In this document: in pieces, positions 60,920-64,000 of the stretch | Layout: each line of letters begins with the position of its first letter | Numbering within the stretch: position 1 is the first letter of the stretch | Assembly (NCBI GenBank): GCA_946622415.1 | Contig: CAMOPX010000002.1 | Coordinates: 1-64,000, forward strand | DNA: 64,000 nt | Source: an uncultured bacterium | GTDB taxonomy: Bacteria; Cyanobacteriota; Vampirovibrionia; Gastranaerophilales; Gastranaerophilaceae | Reading direction: 5' to 3' | Program-made: the position numbers and the translations under genes | The notes under the pieces: generated by a model | Told to the model about the DNA's origin: nothing | Databases searched by the model: none | The model's input: only the letters and a program-made list of their open reading frames with translations

Positions 60920-62146
60920 ATGATGGATAACAATTTATTAAAAATTTTTGAAGATTTGGTTAAAATTCCTTCTCCTAGTTTGGGCGAAGAAAACGTATCA
61001 AATAAAATTTTGGAATATACATATTTAAATGGTATTAATGCGTATTATGATGATTATAAAAATTTAATTATTAAAATTCCCGCAAATGACGAAACCAAAA
61101 AACCTTTACTTTTATCTGCTCATATGGATGTTGTCGGAAATTCTTCTCCTGTTAATATTCAATATTCTGATGACAAAAAATATATTCAAACCGATGGCGC
61201 AAGAACCCTTGGTGCTGATGATAAAGCTGGCGTTTCTTGTGCATTAAATCTTGCTATCTTTATTGCACAAAACAGAGAACTATCTCACGGCGGACTGGAA
61301 ATTGTATTTACAAGAGATGAAGAAACCAATATGACCGGCATAAATCATGTTAACTTTGAAGATTTGGAATCTGAAAATGTATTGGTTTTAGATTCAGATT
61401 CTCTGGGTAATTTTGAAATCGCTGGTGCAGGTTATACAAAACTGGATATTGAAGTTAAGGCATTTTTGGGCGGTCATAGCGGAAATGATATTCAGGATAA
61501 AAAACGATACAACGCAGCAAAACTTGTTGCGGATTTGGTCAGTGAATTACCAAACGGTGTTTATAAAACGGAAAAAGGTTTTACAATAACATCTTGTAAT
61601 TTGGGTTCAATTGTTGCGGGCGCAACAGATATAGGAATAGAAAGATTACTTGAAAAATCTGAAATCGAAAAACCTTATTCAAAAACACTGGTAAATCTTT
61701 CTGCTGATAATGTTATTAATACTTCTGCTTATGCGCATTACTCTTTAAGAAGTTCTGTCAGAAAATACGAGGATGAATTAATTAAAAAATTCCAAAAACA
61801 AATTGATAAATTCAATAAAAAATATAAAAATTATGCATCTGCTGAATTAAAAACGCATATTCATATGCTTCCGTTTGAAAAATCAGATAATCAAGATATG
61901 ATTAAAATTGCAAAAATAGTCGGCGAAAAAATAAACCTGCCCGTTAAGGTTCAATCTTTCCATGCTGGTGCCGAAACTCACGTTTATGCAAATAAGACTA
62001 ATAAATTCGGTAACAAATTTAAACCTGTTCTTGTTGGTGTGGCAAATATTTATTCAATGCACTCTCCAAATGAAAAAATGGAAACGGAAAGCCTCAAAAA
62101 AGGTTATGAATTTGTAAAGGAAATATTTTTAGAATACAATAAGTAA
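60920..62146 (+). CDS. M20 family zinc peptidase (PepT-like)
   Basis: 408 aa. Metal-ligand motifs SAHMDVVGN, LGADDKAGVS (catalytic Asp and bridging Asp) and the catalytic Glu in FTRDEETNMTG. A dimerisation/lid domain follows (FLGGHSGNDIQDKKRYNA), and the last zinc ligand lies in FHAGAETHVYANK. It most likely removes amino-terminal residues from di- or tripeptides in the cytoplasm; substrate is inferred from family only. Starts at ATG 60920 (MMDNN) or 60923, with AGAGGT before it. Confidence 0.88.
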   Translation: MMDNNLLKIFEDLVKIPSPSLGEENVSNKILEYTYLNGINAYYDDYKNLIIKIPANDETKKPLLLSAHMDVVGNSSPVNIQYSDDKKYIQTDGARTLGADDKAGVSCALNLAIFIAQNRELSHGGLEIVFTRDEETNMTGINHVNFEDLESENVLVLDSDSLGNFEIAGAGYTKLDIEVKAFLGGHSGNDIQDKKRYNAAKLVADLVSELPNGVYKTEKGFTITSCNLGSIVAGATDIGIERLLEKSEIEKPYSKTLVNLSADNVINTSAYAHYSLRSSVRKYEDELIKKFQKQIDKFNKKYKNYASAELKTHIHMLPFEKSDNQDMIKIAKIVGEKINLPVKVQSFHAGAETHVYANKTNKFGNKFKPVLVGVANIYSMHSPNEKMETESLKKGYEFVKEIFLEYNK

Positions 62147-62156
62147 GGAATATTAT

Positions 62157-62957
62157 ATGGGAATTAAGTTTGAAAAGTGGCAGGGGCTCGGGAATGACTT
62201 TGTTATTTTAAACGATATAGATGCAACCCCTGAATTAGCCGTTAAAATGTGCGACAGAAAATTCGGAATAGGCGCAGACGGAATCTTTAGTCCTGTAAAA
62301 TCTGACAAAGCGGATATCGGCTGGAAATTTTATAATTCAGACGGAACTTCAGCTCAGATGTGCGGAAACGGTATAAGATGTTTTGCAAAATTTGTTAAAA
62401 AACACAATTTGACAGATAAAAATAAATTCTCAGTTGAAACTTTGGCCGGAATAATTACACCCGAGATACTTGAAAACGGAAATGTAAAAGTTGATATGGG
62501 TAGTCCTGTTTTAGAACCTGCTAAAATTCCCGCACTTGTTGATTCATCTTTATCAACAATCGTGCAAGGATTTGAAGCAACGCTTGTTTCAATGGGAAAT
62601 CCTCACTGTATCATATTCTGTGATGAAGATGCCGAGATTATGGCAAAATCCTACGGACCATCAATTGAAACGGATAAAATTTTTCCTGAAAAAACGAATG
62701 TTGAATTTGTAAATATAGTATCAGAAAACAAAGTCAGAGTGAATGTTTGGGAAAGAGGCTGTGGTATAACTCTTGCGTGTGGAACGGGCGCATGTGCCAC
62801 TGTCGTTGCGGGTGTAAACAGAAAACTTATCTCCGAAAATACGGAAGTTGTTCTCCCCGGCGGTTCGTTAAATATTTTCTATGATAAAACAGGTGACAAC
62901 CATGTTTACATGCAGGGTCCTGCGCAATTTGTATTTAGTGGTGAATTCGAAGAATAA
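62157..62957 (+). CDS. dapF: Diaminopimelate epimerase
   Basis: 266 aa. Both catalytic cysteines are present: MCGNGIRCFAKF (about residue 77) and the second in TLACGTGACATV. GLGNDFVI at the N-terminus is typical. It converts LL-DAP to meso-DAP for peptidoglycan and lysine. AAGGAA precedes ATG; 10 nt after the peptidase gene. Confidence 0.97.
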   Translation: MGIKFEKWQGLGNDFVILNDIDATPELAVKMCDRKFGIGADGIFSPVKSDKADIGWKFYNSDGTSAQMCGNGIRCFAKFVKKHNLTDKNKFSVETLAGIITPEILENGNVKVDMGSPVLEPAKIPALVDSSLSTIVQGFEATLVSMGNPHCIIFCDEDAEIMAKSYGPSIETDKIFPEKTNVEFVNIVSENKVRVNVWERGCGITLACGTGACATVVAGVNRKLISENTEVVLPGGSLNIFYDKTGDNHVYMQGPAQFVFSGEFEE

Positions 62958-62998
62958 ATTTACAAATCTTATTATTATTTCTTGTATTCACCATGCGT

Positions 62999-63027
62999 TT
63001 GTGTTAGTATCAATCTATATCTATAAT
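62999..63027 (+). promoter_or_regulatory. Promoter of the rpsF-ssb-rpsR operon
   Basis: TTGTGT, a 17-nt spacer and TATAAT (63022-63027). The predicted leader is only about 10 nt and contains AAGGAG, so there is no room for the S6:S18 autoregulatory RNA known from other bacteria. Confidence 0.6.
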
Positions 63028-63043
63028 CACCTAAGGAGAAATT

Positions 63044-63334
63044 ATGAAAAATTATGAATTATTTACAATAATTGAACCTAATTTGGATAACGAAGAAACA
63101 GAAAAAGTTATTGCAAGGGTTGAAGAAATTGTTAAAAATTTAGACGGTAAAGTATGTGAATGCGACAAAATCGGCAGAAAAAAATTAGCATACGAAATTG
63201 GTGGCTATACCGATGGATTCGTTGTTAATCAAGTTGTCAGCGTTCCGGAAGACAAAGTTATTGAATTAAAAAGACAATTAAAATTAAATGATTCAATAAT
63301 CAGAACTATGCTTACAATTAAGGAAGTTGCTTAA
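63044..63334 (+). CDS. rpsF: 30S ribosomal protein S6
   Basis: 96 aa. N-terminal KNYELFTIIEPNLDNEE, KKLAYEIGGYTDGFVVNQVV and a basic C-terminus match S6. It binds S18 on the small-subunit platform. First gene of rpsF-ssb-rpsR; AAGGAG precedes ATG. Confidence 0.97.
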   Translation: MKNYELFTIIEPNLDNEETEKVIARVEEIVKNLDGKVCECDKIGRKKLAYEIGGYTDGFVVNQVVSVPEDKVIELKRQLKLNDSIIRTMLTIKEVA

Positions 63335-63335
63335 A

Positions 63336-63743
63336 ATGAGTTTGGCGAAAGCATTTGTTTCAGGGACAGTTGTTAAAGCTCCCGAAAAACGTTTTACACA
63401 AAATGATATGGCAATTGCGGCGTTTACTGTTAATGTTGATAAAAATGCACAGACTCTTATAAGAGTAAGTACATTTGGTCAATTAGCAGAGACTGTTTCT
63501 TCCATGTTAAATGTTAATGATAATGTTGCAATAGAAGGAAGATTGCAGGTTAATACCTATAAAACTCCGAGCGGCAAAGATAAAAAAGTGTTTGAAATAA
63601 CAGCAAATGCTGTTGAAAAAATGTCAGGCGGTTCTACACCAGTTCAAAATCAAGCTATGCAAAATGAAGGCAATATTGTTTCTTTTGAACAACAAGCAGC
63701 ACCGGTTGAAGATTTAATTGATGAAGATGAAATCCCGTTTTAG
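63336..63743 (+). CDS. ssb: Single-stranded DNA-binding protein
   Basis: 135 aa from ATG 63336 (the track starts at a TTG inside rpsF). OB-fold: KAFVSGTVVKAPEKRFTQND, IRVSTFGQLAETVSSML and NVAIEGRLQVNTYK; acidic tail ending DEDEIPF, the docking tip for partner proteins. Protects ssDNA in replication and repair. AAGGAAG lies 12 nt upstream, within the end of rpsF. Confidence 0.96.
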   Translation: MSLAKAFVSGTVVKAPEKRFTQNDMAIAAFTVNVDKNAQTLIRVSTFGQLAETVSSMLNVNDNVAIEGRLQVNTYKTPSGKDKKVFEITANAVEKMSGGSTPVQNQAMQNEGNIVSFEQQAAPVEDLIDEDEIPF

Positions 63744-63795
63744 GTAATCTATACGGTAGGTCGAATATAAACTAGAAAAGGAAAATACCAATAAA

Positions 63796-64000
63796 ATGGC
63801 TAAAGATTTAAAAGAAGTAAAAAAGAAAAAAAATTGCACATTCTGTTCAGACAAAATCGATAGTTTAGATTTTAAAGATGTTGCTAAATTAAAAAGATAT
63901 TTATCTGAAGCAGGTAAAATTCTTCCGAGAAGAATAACCGGTACATGTGCAAAACATCAAAGAATGTTATCAAATGCAGTTAAAAAAGCCAGAGAATCAG
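63796..64000 (+). CDS. rpsR: 30S ribosomal protein S18 (3' truncated by window)
   Basis: The ORF is open to the window edge, so the track missed it; 68 codons are visible. [20 protein letters not shown], then [43 protein letters not shown], matches S18. NCTFC and TCAKH form a CxxC/CxxH zinc site, so this is the zinc-binding form. AAAGGA lies before the ATG. Completes the rpsF-ssb-rpsR operon. Confidence 0.95.
   Translation, partial: MAKDLKEVKKKKNCTFCSDKIDSLDFKDVAKLKRYLSEAGKILPRRITGTCAKHQRMLSNAVKKARES

Noticed and set aside
63001-63043. S6:S18 autoregulatory leader
   Set aside because: The leader predicted from the -10 box is too short.

Overview
The window is AT-rich and gene-dense (about 64 protein genes and one tRNA) and comes from a diderm bacterium. 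LptB, an LptF/LptG permease, an AsmA-like giant protein and GDP-mannose enzymes indicate an outer membrane with a glycolipid or polysaccharide surface. DUF3326 and LmeA/DUF2993 proteins, a CsrA-FliW pair, an rpsF-ssb-rpsR cluster and many lineage-looking secreted or repetitive proteins suggest a relative of Cyanobacteria, most likely the gut-associated Vampirovibrionia/Melainabacteria (Gastranaerophilales). That placement is inference from gene content and composition; no rRNA gene is present to confirm it. The standard genetic code works throughout.

Layout. 1-7.5 kb: the 3' end of a ZIP metal transporter, then minus-strand radical SAM/B12-type protein, SDR, aminotransferase, metG and an OppA-like binding protein. 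7.6-16.4 kb (mostly plus): rmlD-like reductase, manC, glmU-prs-UDG-DHH operon, and an alpha-glucan phosphorylase homologue that lacks the PLP lysine. 16.5-26.6 kb: WG-repeat, AsmA-like, 12-cysteine secreted and LE/F-repeat proteins around tRNA-Lys(UUU), plus a minus operon TPR-fliW-csrA-TPR-LmeA. 26.6-38.3 kb: minus operon grpE-dnaJ-propeller-methyltransferase-pgm, a NarL-type response regulator divergent from a small sigma-70 factor, rseP and two repetitive proteins. 38.5-47.6 kb: lptB-lptF/G-NAGPA-pilin-like operon, sugar MFS divergent from a GT-C glycosyltransferase, glgA-ruvA. 47.7-58 kb: ilvB-ilvN, tsaE-tsaB, a superinfection-immunity-like protein, and minus operon holA-holB-DUF3326-pilin-like, a ROK glucokinase and a spermidine-synthase-like protein. 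58-64 kb: TPR-trpS-peptidase-dapF, then rpsF-ssb-rpsR (cut by the window edge).

Functional links. A sugar symporter, ROK glucokinase, phosphoglucomutase/phosphomannomutase, GlgA and the phosphorylase homologue form a hexose/glycogen set. ManC with the mutase supplies GDP-mannose; GlmU supplies UDP-GlcNAc. The Lpt genes, AsmA-like protein and GT-C enzyme concern envelope building.

Regulation. A dozen genes without a Shine-Dalgarno have a -10 box (often extended, TGnTATAAT) placed 6-7 nt before ATG, which predicts leaderless mRNAs; the remaining genes use AAGGA/GAGGA-type sites. Several convergent genes interlock stop codons in a 4-nt TTAG/TTAA. The longest gene-free stretch between protein genes is 296 nt (20857-21152), which holds a terminator and the tRNA; no other gap exceeds 300 nt. 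No IS element, prophage or CRISPR array was seen.
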